From: Meloidogyne chitwoodi
Taxonomy: Eukaryota; Nematoda; Chromadorea; Rhabditida; Meloidogynidae
Length of the DNA: 64,000 bases
Assembly (NCBI GenBank): GCA_015183035.1
Contig: JACZZP010000004.1
Coordinates: forward strand, 2,604,001 to 2,668,000
Direction of reading: 5' to 3'
Shown here: one piece after another, positions 36,401-54,571 of the stretch
Layout: every line of letters starts with the position of its first letter
How positions within the stretch are numbered: the stretch's first letter is position 1
Made by a program: the position numbers and the translations under genes
Notes under the pieces: generated by a model
Told to the model about the DNA's origin: nothing
What the model saw: only the letters and a program-made list of their open reading frames with translations
Database searches by the model: none

Positions 36401-37010
36401 TCTGATGCACCGGAAAGTAATGGCCAGAGGAATGGTCGCAAAGAATGTGGAATACCGCCTTCTTGGATTAACATTTCTTCGAAACGAGGAACCGATTTCA
36501 CCCGTTTAATATCTACTTTAGCCCAAGTAAGTGCTTCCTCAAATTGACTGTGTGCGTTTTGTACTAACGCCAGCCAATGCATCCTTATATTCAAAATAAT
36601 TAAGTCAAAAATGATTAAAATTGAGTAAAAAACCTATGCGAAGAGGATTCCAAGGGTGCTTGTTCTGCTGTAGGATCTACACTTCCATCCAATTCAGGGA
36701 GTCGAAATCCAAATTCATCAAATAGCTCCTCTGGCTCTTCAAAATATTTGGGCAGTAAAAAACGACGAATGGCAGAGAATGGCTTTCTTCCTCCACAAAA
36801 AGGAAAAAGTGGAGTAATTATTTCCATTTGAAAATCAGCATCTGCATCAATCCCTCCCTCTCCATCATTAAATGCACAATCTATTGCTTCTTGTTTCTGC
36901 TCATCATCGAATACAGAGTCGACCGAGTCAGAAATGCCTAAATAAATAAATTTACACAAAAAGTCTTGATCTTGTAAAGACCAACCTTTTTTATATTTTA
37001 TAGAAGACAT
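33476..37010 (-). CDS. SGSM3-type protein: TBC (RabGAP), SH3 and RUN domains
   Basis: Many short exons from ATG 37010 to TAA 33476. After an acidic N-terminus comes [13 protein letters not shown] and [19 protein letters not shown], then a TBC domain with [13 protein letters not shown] (arginine finger), [20 protein letters not shown] (glutamine finger), and [16 protein letters not shown]. Next an SH3 domain ([20 protein letters not shown] ... [11 protein letters not shown] ... [15 protein letters not shown]), and a RUN domain ([57 protein letters not shown]) ending [18 protein letters not shown], as in SGSM3/RUTBC3. Both catalytic fingers are kept, so it should be an active Rab GTPase-activating protein, acting in Rab/Rap-linked trafficking. 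A 48-nt GT-AG intron near the start (36938-36985) is frame-neutral, so its retention would add 16 residues. Confidence 0.93.
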
Positions 37011-37590
37011 TTCTTCAAATTTACTCCATTTTTAAATAATGAAATAAAAAATAACAAAAATGTAGTATATTACAACAAAGTCAATAAAGGTTAAATTTCT
37101 AGTTGAGGATTTGGCACAAAACAGTGAATAATTAATAGAGAACAGAAGATATATAATTCTTTAGGTAAGGGCATAGTAATTCTTCTCTTATTCTATTTTT
37201 TCTTTAATTTTAAAGTAATAGAAGAGTCTACATTTAAAATGCTCGGTGAACTTCAAATTTTAGGAGTGTAATTATTAAATTGGGTAGTTAATCTATGTTA
37301 TCCTTTGACGATTCTCCAATTACAAATATAAAGAAATGTTCTGCTTGCTATAAAAATTATACTACATATATGACTTTTTCTATTTCTTTTTTGTGTGGCA
37401 CTCTGCGGCACATATCGATCGTTTACTCTTACCAGAACCTGGTAGGAACACGAGGCAAGTCAGGGGTACGGGCGTAAATAAACTACCAAAGTTTGACATA
37501 CGTGTATAACTTTTAAGAATGTTGATTATACGGATGATAATATGATCTATTTATTTTATTTTAATATTCTACTGAATGCTTCCTTTAAAA
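37011..37590. other. Intergenic spacer
   Basis: AT-rich spacer between the TBC gene start and the C1-THF synthase stop. A short GC-richer patch at 37395-37480 has an open frame on the plus strand but no splice or start context. Nothing is supported. Confidence 0.5.
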
Positions 37591-42047
<4,457 letters not shown>

Positions 42048-43059
42048 TCTTGATTAAGAACGTTTTAAGAAATAAGGCGACTAAAATGAAATCACAATTT
42101 AAGAAAAAATTTACACACTTATTATAACGAAAAAGAAAACCTGTTTTTCTTTCCTTCCTATTTATTATAAACTCGCCCTCTTATCTAACGATGGTCTGGC
42201 TGATAAGCATAGATTATTTAGACCACAGATCATCGCTTCGTTTTGACCACAAATTCTTTCCCTCTAGTTTGACTTGTTTGTTTTTAATAGTAGTAAACAA
42301 ATTGAATGTACTTTGTCCTGATTAGGAAGGAAAGATTCCACTTTTCCATCCTATACTTGCTCTTCGATGCACTATTAATTCTTTTACTGCTTTCCAATCT
42401 AAAATATTGAAAATTAAAAACAATTTTTTAGAAAAAATCAATCAGTATAGGAAAGAATAAATATGTTGACATCAAGAATCAAATAAGAAAATATAACTGA
42501 CAACATCACTTCTTTTAACCTGGCTTCGCCAGGTATTCGAACCAGAAGCCACAACTGCTCGAGCAGAGAACCTTAACCACCCAACCACACTCATACTACC
42601 AGTATATCATTAAAAATAATATTTAAACCCTATTCTCTGACTTTCATCCATCTCACCTTTCAACTCCATGCATTAATTCTTTTGCTTTTCTTTTATTCAG
42701 CTCACATTCATCATAAATTTCATCATAACGAATATAATGATAAACAAATGAACGTGTACTTTGTCCAGATTATGAATATAAGTAACATACTCCACGTTCA
42801 AAACTATTAAAACATTTACAAACAACTTAACAAGGAATCCTTGTTGAATTACAAATTTGATCTTCTATCATCTTATCTCAAATGCCTAAAAATAATTAGG
42901 TATCTACGTGTATACTAATTTATATTCGTCTTAAAAAATATACACATGTAATGACATCTTAATCAAAGTTTCGGCAATGTGACAAACTGTTTATCAAGTT
43001 ATATATACTTTTCCGACTATTCGTTTCTGCTTATTTGTACAATTAACGTTTGTCTTTCC
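42048..43059. other. Intergenic spacer with a tRNA-like element
   Basis: Contains the tRNA-like element at 42519-42605 and a loose hairpin near 42184-42231. No protein-coding exon is supported. Confidence 0.5.
42519..42605 (-). pseudogene. tRNA-like element with long variable region
   Basis: Read on the minus strand it has an A-box-like TGGTTGGGTGGTTAAGG and a B-box-like GGTTCGAATACC about 45 nt apart, the spacing of Leu/Ser tRNAs. The T stem is mispaired and no acceptor stem forms. At its 3' side lies a perfect hairpin, ACCTGGC-TTC-GCCAGGT (42518-42534). A decayed tRNA or SINE head is likely. Confidence 0.45.
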
Positions 43060-44460
43060 TTATCGATCCAGTGCCATAATATAGCGGTAGTTTTCTTCTT
43101 CAGTGTGCATTAACGGTTTTGAAAGGAAGCCACCACTGCCAAATATTCGCATAAATCCGCCGCCCTTCTTAATTAATATTTGTTAGATATCTAATTTACA
43201 AAGAATTTAAAGATGATACGCATTTCTGAGGCGTTTCAGCAGCAGCCATTTCAGTGGCACTGTGCAGCGTTGCAATTTTTATGTTATTTTTCTCATTTTT
43301 ATTTTCTAAAGATGTAATAGGTGCTGCAGACATTGTCAGTCCCTGATCCTCGGCCATCTCTAGAATTGTTGAGAAATGGTTCTGCTGTAATGGAGAAAGC
43401 GCGCCGATGCTTGTAGAAGATTTACGAAGTATAGGCCTCGTGGAGGTGGATGATGGAGAATCCTTTAAATTCGTTCCTAGTTCTTTATGATGTTGTGCTC
43501 GCATTATTTGTTGATTGTCTCGACTGAAATATTAAAATTAATAAAATTAAAAATACGCATCTAGGATCTCCGAATTACAATTTAAACTCGAACTTATTAA
43601 AAAATTAAATATTTTGCGGGACTAAAAGAACTTTATCGTTACTTATAAAATTTACCAAATTATTGTAATATCAGCCTGCCAAAATGTTTATTAGATTTTT
43701 GAGGTTTTATGTTTTTATACACTCATGATATTTAATATAATAATGGGCAATTTCTTTCGTTTGTTTCACCTTATTGTTTGACACACCACGTTTTTTAAAT
43801 TGGTGCATCCCTAGAAATTAAATCGTCATATCATTTATGTGTACCCAACCACGTGGGAAACAAAGCACAGCAAACGAAGAACGTTTTCTTTATCCATTTC
43901 TTGGGTAGTTAGTGATGAAATTATACGGTAAACGTTGGAATTCACCGATCGGTGTTTTATATCGATTAGTTCCATGTCCGGGATAGGGAAAAGTATAGGA
44001 AAATGTAAAATATCATTGGATTTAAGAAATATCTATATTTCCGAGTCGATAAAATATCCATTTTTAAGAAATAAATGCGGAATACTAATTTCTTGGACCC
44101 TTTAAAAATCAGATCAATAAACAATATTTTTTAAGTTTAAAATTTCTACTTTTGCGATGCAGCTGAGAAAGAATGTTCTTGATGTTGATGCTCGTAATTA
44201 ACCGACTCCACACTATCACTTTGTTTATTAAACGAAAATGCATGATTTCCTCCTTCAAAAAGGCCAGAAAGAACACGATTAAAAGGGTTAAAACCTGAAA
44301 AAGTGTTTGTAAAATTATGTACGATAAAAGAACAACCTTTCTCTGGTAGAATATCCAAACGTGGATCAGATATTGAGCAACGACGAAGAAACGGGGAATG
44401 TTTGTTTTGTGGAAAATTAGAATCTGAAGTGCTGGCTGAGGAAAGCTTCTGGTCAGGCAT
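43060..44460 (-). CDS. Hypothetical Ser-rich disordered protein (about 226 aa)
   Basis: Four exons: 44337-44460, 44150-44294, 43220-43523 and 43060-43167, all GT-AG and in phase, from ATG 44460 to TAA 43060. The protein begins MPDQKLSSASTSDSNFPQNK, has RRCSISDPRLDILPEKG and FNPFNRVLSGLFEGGN, a Ser/Thr-rich middle with RPILRKSSTS, and a distinctive end: GGGFMRIFGSGGFLSKPLMH then EEENYRYIMALDR. The basic-Ser motifs (RRCSIS, LRKSSTS) look like kinase or 14-3-3 sites. No signal peptide, membrane segment or known domain is visible. The sharply defined C-terminus suggests a conserved short motif. I do not recognise the family. Confidence 0.75.
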
Positions 44461-45684
44461 TTTTATATAATTTAACTTTTGTATAAAATAATAATATGTA
44501 AATGGCCGCTAAAAGGAGATAATTTAAGCCATAGAATATTCAAACTAAATACGTTTAAAAGTTATCAATTAATATACCCATCGTCAAATTAGTAAATTTT
44601 ATAAAAATGGGGAGGTTTTAAAAAGGTCGCACACAATACAATGCACCCGATCAATTAGACTTACCAACGATGGTTCATTAGTGGCTAGTTATTAAAAGAT
44701 GGTAAAAAGATTATATGAGGCCAAAGTCCGAAAACGTAAAGCGAACAGTTGTGAATCATTTAAAGAACCAACATCTTAAAATATTCGACAGCCTACATAC
44801 GTTATTTACACATAAAAAAGCAGCGCAAGCCAGTGTCGAAAAAAACAATCAATAATTGTAGACGTGAGAATAAATTTTGAGCTAGAATGATTGAAAGGAT
44901 GTTAAAATAGACATTGTCAACTTAATGTTGGTATTGATCTATTTCCAAGGACTACTAGAATAAAGGAAATATTTTGAATTTAGATAGCGTTGTATTATTA
45001 GAGACAGAAAAGATTAAAATCTTACGTGTCCCGACATTTAGACCAACAAATTTTGGTCCATCGCTATAATCCGACAACATTATCCAAGACATATTGGCCA
45101 AAGCACTTTGGTCCAATCAGATCAAGCTTGTTACTAAAAAAGAATTCAGTCAAATCATCTGTAATTCATGAAGAAAATTTGAGATTGAATTTATGCTTAA
45201 AAATTAGTTATAGGCTGTTGATTTACAGTTCTTGTGTGCAACCCCGAACTTTCCCTTCCCCAGACCCGACATCTCCGCCCCTTGACATTTCCACAGACAA
45301 GTACCCCGACCAGCCAACCCTGAATCCCCGACAATTGATCGGAGCTGCACCCAGTACAATTTATTTACAAAGAAGATAAGTCAATTTTATCAAAATTATA
45401 TAATTCAAATCGTTTGCTATGATATAATATTTAAGTTAATAGAAAAATGCGATTGTATTGGCGTAGCAATGCATTCTTCTAGCAATAAGATAATTACATG
45501 AGGAAATAAGGCAAGCATACAAAGTGTTCTGCAATTCTATTTGCAAAATGAAAATTTCTACAACTTTCTTGACATAATAGGAGACAGAGATAAAACATAT
45601 ATACAGTTTATTTGAATTAAATATGTAATTAAAACCCGAACTAGGTAAGCGCGAGAACATAAATATTAAAGATAGGATAACCAT
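44461..45684. other. Intergenic region with a C-rich patch
   Basis: No supported gene. At 45228-45376 a strikingly C-rich patch (with CCCCGAC repeated several times) has an open frame on the plus strand preceded by an acceptor-like TTTACAG at about 45229; I could not link it to another exon. Around 45040-45115 there are short palindromic stretches with TTTGGTCCA. Confidence 0.4.
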
Positions 45685-48600
45685 TTATTTTTGTGTTTGC
45701 CAATTCATCTGTGATGATGAGGAAGGAAGATCATTTGAAATATGAGTAAATGAGCTGCCAGATATAGTTGAAGGTATAGAAGGAGCAGACGATTGTCTCT
45801 TTAGTTGTTCACCGGTTGAAATTCTAACAGAATTGCGCCATTTCCTCATTTCCTCCCTGTGCTCCTCTGGTTTCAGTTGATTTTTCAATCCCCCTAAAAT
45901 TAAATGGTTTTTTTAAATTAATATATGTATCGTTCAGGAATTCAGGAATAATACTTATAATTTGACTTTTACAAAAAACAAACGAAAATAAAAATATCTG
46001 TCAAATACATATATAAGTTAATGATATTGGAGAGTACAAGTTGACAACGGCAAAGAATATTTTATCTAAACCAAAACCTCTATACCTAGCATATGCACTG
46101 TTGCTTTAGTTGCAATTACAATGGGACGAACAGCAGTGGGTGCAACATGACGCAAAATTCCCACTCCCCAACCACCGCGTGCTCGGTCCTGTTCAGCCGC
46201 TATTTGAAGAGTCTGAGCTGTGTCAGAAAATCCCTAAATTTTTTAAGATTGATTGTATAAATTAATATGCGGATTGTGAACCTCTTTAACTGTGTTACAA
46301 GCTAATGAAAAGCCTTCACGCAAATCTCCGGGCGCTTGAATACGCTGATCGTAGTGTTGATAGACGAAATTTGGGTTTAATATGTCGTATGTGAATTCAG
46401 CGATATTCTAAATTTAAGGGATATCAACATAAAAGGATTAGGATTTGGTAAAGTTGCATAGTAATAAATGCTAACATGTACAAATCCCATCATTCGTTGT
46501 GTCGCATCAATTGCCGCACTTGCTGCATTAAGACCAAAACTCGAGGTGCCTTTTTGAATCCCTCTACTTAGTTGGCCATCTACTCTCTGGTATTCTTCTA
46601 GTGGATATGTAATCAAATCTGATAATCCTTGCGCTAAAAATAAAAAACAAACAAACTTAGAATAGAGTAAGATTCAAACCTAATAGAACAACAGCGTTAA
46701 TCATAGCCACACCACCAACTAAATTTCTCAACTGCCTGTCGATGATATCATTTTTCCATTCATCAACGACAAACTTTAAGATTTTATTAAAATATTAAAA
46801 CAAACACTAACAATAAGAATAGAAAAATGTAAAAACCTGTACACACTTTCGTGCTCCCAAAAAACCTTTCTCAACATGAATCTCTTTGAGGACCAGTTCT
46901 GCTTTTTTCATATTTGTAAGCCCAAGCAAAAGTGAAAGAAATGCACTTTGATGTTGATCAGTTCTGATTCGTTTTGCCTCATAATCTACCCGTATAAGGC
47001 AAGCTGGTGAGAAAGAGAAATCCCTAAAAATTATTTGTTAGTATTAATTATCGAACAGAATATTAAAGTTGTAGATTTATTCAGTACACAGCGATTTTCG
47101 CTCATAATTAATTTTAAATAATAATATAAACTTTATGAAAATATCCTTTGCAGCAAGTGCCCTTTTTAATGAAATTGTTGTTGAACGCATTGTTGACGTT
47201 GAACTTTGAGAAAGACGTTTATTTCTAAAGCTTTCCGTTACTTCACCTGAAGATTGCATGGTCTCCTTACGACTTTTTTCATTAAAATCAGAAAAGTCAA
47301 CATCATCCTCTGAGAAAAGATCTGCTAAAAGGAAAAATTAATTCGCAGTCTAATCTTTTTCTCTTGCCGAACATAATTTAAAAAAATATTCTATAAAACC
47401 TAAATTGGATTCATCTTGTTCTTTTAATTTGCTGAAGGACATAGGGCACTCCTCTTCCGAAGTTTCCGGATATAAATTCTTGTGTATTTCTTCCGATACA
47501 TAAGATGAACTTCTTGGTGGCGGTACTTCCATAATAGGTACATCGTCATATTCCATATTTTTATTTATCTTCATAGAAGTTAATAAAAGATTTTCAAAGA
47601 TATTTTTTGTGTATTGAACAATTTGATTTTTAAAGTCAACAATAAAATCAAATGTATCCTGATCTAAGTTTAGTCTAATAGGAGCAAGTGAAATTCTCAC
47701 AACCGCTTCACGAAGTTGATCTTCTTGTAGGAAAATCTTTAAGAAATGACCTTGTGAACGAGGTTGACCTTCAATTTGAAGCTAAAGAGAAAGAAGGTTT
47801 TATAAACTTATTAATTAACAAATATAAATGACCAACCCGATGAATCATTTCATTGATATGTGAAATTGAAAGATGATCGAGGATATTTAAATCGCCAAGT
47901 TCTAATAAAAAACTAAAACGATATGGAAAAACTTCTCCGTTGAAAAATTTACACACTGTTGATAGCTTAGTGAGTTTAATTTCAACAAAAACCTTAAACG
48001 TAAAAGTCAAAAAACTTTAAAAGTAAAATTTCTCAAACCGTATGATCTCTATAACGACCGCCTTTTGATCCGTAATCGTCAGCAACGGTGGAACAATATT
48101 CGCGGTGGCTTGAATCACATTGCGAATAACATCGATGTGGTAAATGGCGAGCAGAATTGGAAAAATCAGATCCTCCAAAAATCAATATTTTTAGTGTAGA
48201 AAAACTAATTTTATAACTTAAAGTTAAAATTTAAAAAATTAAATACTATTCTAAAAAAACCTCGCTTTAATAGCAGATGATGGCAATTTAGGTTTATCCT
48301 GATATGACTTCATTGATGCCAAACGTATTGTTTTTGCAATAAACTCAAAACCGCCAATAGCATCAAAATTTGTATGAAATCTACCTTCATTCATTTTTGT
48401 TATTCCAACTCCATTTTTTTGGGAGGAAGAGGAAACCTTTGTTGACATCTCAGTCGGAATCTCAATAAATGTAAATTCATCAGAATCTTCATTTCCAGCT
48501 ATGTTTTCATCATCCTCACAATCAGACTCATTAGACAAGACATCAAATAGTTTTTGGTCAAAAATACTTTCAGTCATTACGCATCGATCTTGTTCACTAG

Positions 48601-51600
48601 CACGAAAAATGGGCGGCATATCAGTTATAGCTGCCTCCATTTCACTCTTAATTAAAAAAATTGAATTCAAAAATAAACTAGGTTACAATTAGCTGTTGAT
48701 CGTCAATAGCAACTTTATTTTTATTGACTAAGTGCGAAGTTCTAGTATTAAATTGGTCTTTATCAACATTATTCGTATAAGAAAATTCCGAATGATGCTT
48801 GTCATCGGAAGAATTTATAGATTCAAGAAAAGTTTTCAGCGTTTCAGAGTTATAAAACTCCGTAATGATTGTCACAAATTCGATAAGAGTGTCGGAGCAA
48901 AGCCAAAGCTGAATACATTTTATAAATAATAATGTAAATATGAATTAATCAAAATATTATTTCAAAAACCGTACCGTCAAGTTCTGATCAGTGCATGCAA
49001 AGTCCATAATGGGATTATTGTATTCTTGACAAGAGTTATTCAAATGGCAATTAATAACAAAATGAATAGAATCTGATGCAAGCATTTTAACGAAAATATT
49101 TTCAGAATTGAAGAAACGCGCCTGTATAGGCTCAAATGTAACCGATTCAATCTCCTTTTTTCGCATCCACTGATGTGAAAACTAAAGTTTATAAATTCAA
49201 ATGAAAATAAATAACCAATATCAAGTCCTCAAAAATACAATCAAACGACAACTGCTCAAGATTTTTGGTCAAATAAGTTCTGACATATGAAGATCCTATC
49301 TCGAATCTAACAAAAAATATTACAAAGAAAATAAATAAAATTCAAACCGGAGCTGGAAAGGTGAATTCTTTTGAATAGAACAATGGTCGTATCCAAACAA
49401 TACATTAGTGCAATGAAAACGCAAATCTACCTGAATTTTAACTTAATTAAAAAAAATTTAATAATAAAATTATCTAGATAATTTGGATTCAAAATATTTA
49501 TTTGCAGTATTTATTGAAGATATGTATTTAAGTACTTTAGCGTTTGGTGATGGAGTATCAGAATGATTCAAATTACTACAGTCAAAAAATTTCAATAACT
49601 GAAGCGGCCAGAAAAGATGTAAACTTTCAACTGGTCTAAAGTAAAGAAGCGAATTTCTTAAACCAATAGCAAGAAGAATGTCCTAAATAAAACATTAAAA
49701 TTATTTTAAAGAATATTCAAAGGTAATTCAAATATAAATTACAAAAACAAGCCAGTGTGTTACCTTGGAATTTGTCTCCTGGTTAAATGTTATACGAAGT
49801 GAACAAACAAAATTATCATCTTCAATATGTCCAAAACCCTGATGATCTTTTGGTATTTCAGAAAGTTGAACATTATTTCGGTTTTTTTGAATAATAAAAG
49901 TAGAAGTATCTAAGACGTTACTTCCAAACGAAGGATCTTTGACGTCAAACAAGTCTATAAGTCATAAAATAAATTGAAGTATGCTTTTTAATAAAAAATA
50001 AACGTAGAAAAACATACTTTCGTGGAAAATATGAGCATTTGAAGATGTTAAAAACATGTAATTAATATTTGGAGATCCTTTGAATCCATTGACGAGAAAA
50101 AGATCACCATTTAACAATTCCGTACAAATTTGACTTCCAAATAAATCATTTTCTGTTGGAGAAACAGCAATAGAAGAAGTCTTAACATAGTAAAAGTTAA
50201 CTTATATCTAGATTTTCTTTTTCAAATAATTTAATGACCTTAATCAAAAATCGCATCCGCTCAAAATGGATTCCAAAAGAAAAATTATGAGCCTCATTAG
50301 TCTTATTGCTAATATTTAATCGTCTTTTTTTATTGCTTTTATATGTCGAAGATAAGCGAGCACTATTAGAAAAATTTTTATTTTCATCCTCTTGTTCATC
50401 AAAACTACTTTCTACATCACTTTCAAAATCTGTTTATATTACGAATAATTTTAAAGCAAAAAATTGAATATTGTCACCTCTAAACGGAAAAAATGCTGAG
50501 TGGCACTCAACAAAATTTCGCTTACTCTCAATTTGAGCATTTTCATGAGAACAAACTTTTGAAAATTTTGGTGTCCACCGAGATAAATCAAGTAAATATC
50601 TAATAAAAATATTTTTTATGATAAATTCAAAAGAACCTGTTGAATAACATATGAAAAAATTCCTGACTAGGAAATGCCAGATTAACGTTTGCAAAAGTAA
50701 AGTCGATAACAAAATTTGAGAAAGCACGACAATCCTCAGCAAACTCCAATAGCTCTGCACGGCTTCCGGCTTTAACAAGCTAAACTCATAAATGCAAATA
50801 AAATTCGGAATAAAAATTTATAAAACACACCATCTGACTTGGATTATCTTCTTCTCCAACAACTCCCTTTTTCTTAGAACTATCATCTTTAAAATGAAAA
50901 ACATCCTTGTAAGAAAAAAGTCCTTCAATTTTCTTCTCATCCGTACATATCGGATTAAAAATAGACTCAGGCATAGCTCGAGACAAATTCATAGAATTTA
51001 ATAATAACGCTCGGCTCAGTGATTTGTCTCGCATATCGTAAGAAAACTTTAACCTTTTAAATGATATTTATAGCAATATTTTATTTTATTGAAATTTTGT
51101 TTTTATGGTTTAGACAATGATGGATTTTTCAAATAATAAATTAAAAAATTACCCAACGCCATAAACATTTCCCATTGCTTTATCGGCATTTGTTGTCTCG
51201 ACAAAAATAAAGTTCATTTGATCTTGTCTACATTTTAAATCAGCAGGTTCACCAATAAAGGAGCCTAGATTTAAAACAAAAATAATAAATTTTTATTAAT
51301 TAACTAACCTTTAAGGGTTCGACACTTTAAATTAATCGTCCCACATATTTCTAAATCAGTCAATACAGATTTAGGCAATTCGATTTTAACATCATCAAAC
51401 TCTAAATGCAAAAGCTCAGTATGAAGAAGATAAGCATCAGACTCCCCATCTGAAAGGCCGGAATTGAAGTTTGGAGATCTAAAAAAGATAATCTCTCTCT
51501 ATATTTGAAAAAAACAACCTTATAACAAGAAGCAAATTATTACAATCACACAAAACACTGAGAGAAATAGGTTGAGAACCATTTTCTAATAAATCTGATA

Positions 51601-54571
51601 GAACCCCATGGTTCATCACAGGTGTTTCATTAAAAATACTCTGTCTAAGAAGTTGAAGCTTGTAATCGGAAAGAAATGAACGAGAAGTGAAAATTTTTCC
51701 AACTCGGTCAATAATAACTGGATCAATTTCTAGTCGACAAATTCCTGCCTCAATTAGTAGTGAATAGTCATGTTGTTGTTGCTTCTCTGGGGAAGAATTA
51801 TGTAATTGAAAAGAGAGAGCATAATCTGATAATAATGAAGCATTGCCCATCTTGTTTGAAAAAACGAGCACATGTGTTTGCTAAAATAAAATTTACATTT
51901 TGTTATTATCCAAAAGTTAATATATTTTTACAAACATAATCTGAAGGCTTAAGAAGTTCGGAAATATCGCAACCATCAAAATGACCTACAAATTCAATAG
52001 AATTAAGATTCAAATGGTTAGTGATCGAATATCTCATGAACAAGCCGTGTATCAATATTCTTAAAATATACAAATTTAATAAAATGTCGATGTCAAACCT
52101 CAGGTGACTATTCGGATATAAATTTGAAAGTAATGCCTTTTGTTCATTCGTTCCAGCCAGGTCTAATTTCAATGACTGAACAATTGCAAAAAACTGATCT
52201 GATTTCACGGACATTTCGTTAAGAGATGTTTGAACCATTTGATTGATAGTTTCTGAATCGCTATTCCGTTCTTTTAAAGAATCTACGCTAAGAGGATCTT
52301 CATGTGTAACTAATAGCAAAGCAGCAGGCGCACGAAAAGAAAATTCAAAACTTTCGATACGGAAGTCGACAAGAGTAGTAGATGAATCTAAATAAATAGT
52401 AAATTAAAGATAAGAATATATAAACAGAGTTAATTATTTTAATCAGTTCTATATTTCGAGTTAGGCCATTTCTTTTAACATCTTCACTGTATTGACAAAC
52501 AGTGAAAAAGTTAAATTAATGTGAAAAATGAAGATTTTACTATAATTATTTAAAATATAATTTTAATGTATAAAAGTATACCGTTTCGTCTATTTTTTGT
52601 TGCACTAATATTGGTACTTTTTTCTTCAGTTTTTATAGAATTAGAACGAAGTCGATCGTGAATAATTGTTTCTTGTTTGACTTGTTCATGAAATACATGT
52701 TTTCGATTGGTGGGTGTTTGAAGATCAACCTCGGAGAGATCAAAAAATTGAGGTTCGGTACCACTCCAAGTACCAGGATTAAAAAAGCCAGCTCCAGAAA
52801 AAAACTTTTGTTCAGCTTTGCAAGATGCATTACCAACAACGAATTCATCCTTAAAAAATTTCAAATTTAGAAAGCAAAGTATATAAAAGGTGTTAAGTGA
52901 CAACTAGTAATTCTAAGACCGTACCTGCATTTGATTCATCATTCGAGTGAAATGTTCTTCTCGCATTGGCATACCGCCTGTAAAATTTGATTTTGGATTA
53001 TCTGGTAGCTTCACTTTAGGCAACATTGACATAAAAAGGCTTTTTAAAATGTAAATTTGACTGGAAGTTAACAAAGTGTAGAGTGGACTGCCAAGAATAA
53101 CATCAAGTTCTATTCGTTTGCTGCTGTCATTATTGTTTGTTCGAATTCGAACTGTGTGCATATCGGTAAATAGTTGAGCAAAAAGAATAGGGCTTGGAGA
53201 AATTCTCAAAATATTAAAAAGTAGCTATACAAAATAAATAAAAACGAAAAAAATTAAATATAACACTTACAACTTAATTGGAACTCTCGTAGTAGTATTT
53301 GAATTAGAACGAGTACTAAAATGTGAATAGCAAGATTGAAAATTTAGCGATGAATTTCCCATTGAATCGACATCAGGCTCAGAATCACTAGGGATAATTT
53401 GTGAAGTGTTCAACTTGTGTTGCCTCTTGAATTAAATAAAAAAATTTTATAGCAATAAATTTAATTATCTATATTATTAAAAATATTACAACAGGTGTCC
53501 AAATGTCTGTGTAAAGCCGCACCCCCTTAACTGTTAGTAGTTTGTTTAAATCAGTCGAATTTCTCCCGGGCTGTTCTGTAACGACTCTTTCGGAAACGTT
53601 TTGTTCATAAAGGTTCTCGTCAAGAAATTCCATTCTATAAATTATTAAATTGTTAAATACATTGTGTTATATTAAAGAGATGAAATCTAACACAAATTGT
53701 TTAATTTTAATAAATACCTGTCAATTTGAATCTCCATTCCCGTACAAAGGCCAGTCTCAACGGAATATGATTCAATCCGTATAACAACATCCTCAAATAT
53801 AAATTTGATCCTTGTAATTATTTGATCAATAACACTGGCAAATTGCTCAATACCTCCGCCACCTTCAAGACTTCCACTGGCTAATTGCTCGTCAATGATA
53901 AAACTTTTGGCCAAATCCATACTCGAAGCGATTGAGCCAATAAGTGAGGTGACTTTAAAAGTTAAAGGATAAATAAAACAATAAAATGAAACCAAGTTCC
54001 TGCGTATTTGACATAAGGACATCTAAAAGAGGCTCAAGAGTAAATTGAAGACCACAAACTAAAAATTTTAATATTGTAAATTTTAGAATGAAGAACAAAC
54101 TTCGTATTATTGTTGAATCAGTTGGAAGTTTTTTCCACGGCACAGATAGACTCAACTCCCGCACATAGCTGTCCACAAGTGAAACGATCCCAAGACCTTA
54201 TTAAAAATTATAATTGTAAAAAATTCAATAAACAAGTATATTCTAGCATAAATGGCTTGAAAAAATTAGGAACATGTTTGTGAAGGTTGACCAAATATTT
54301 ATTCCAAGATTACACGGAATGTTATAGGAAAAGAATACCTGATGCAGCTAGCATCTCATTTATATATTCAGTGTTCAACATAACTGACTGGACAGTGGCA
54401 GTACCATCGGCGAGACGAATCTCTAGCTGATCTGATGTTATTTCTGTCTTCAAGTACTGACCCATATATCTGAAATAGAAGATTAGTTGAATCATGTGTA
54501 CATATAAAAAATAAAAACCTGTGTATCAAAAAACGACAAAGTGGCTTTGAAAAAATTGAAAAATTAATCAT
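45685..54571 (-). CDS. atg-2: ATG2 autophagy lipid-transfer protein
   Basis: A long minus-strand gene of many short exons, from ATG 54571 to TAA 45685. The N-terminus matches the chorein-type start of ATG2: SKPLCRFLIHRYMGQYLKTE, LADGTATVQSVMLN, SYVRELSLSVPWKKLP and FTLEPLLDVLM. The C-terminus matches the ATG2 C domain: DLITYPLEEYQRVDGQLSRG, IQKGTSSFGLNAASAAID, HVAPTAVRPIVIATKATVQM, then LKNQLKPEEHREEMRKWRNS. The long middle is divergent with acidic, Ser-rich segments. ATG2 is a bridge-like lipid transporter that feeds the growing autophagosome from the ER, working with ATG9 and WIPI proteins. I identified the ends firmly; exon edges in the middle (about 47000-53600) were followed only by open frames and splice motifs. 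Confidence 0.9.

Noticed and set aside
42184..42231. Hairpin upstream of C1-THF synthase (CGATGGTCTG/CAGATCATCG)
   Set aside because: Only 10-bp arms with a mismatch; expected by chance at this scale.
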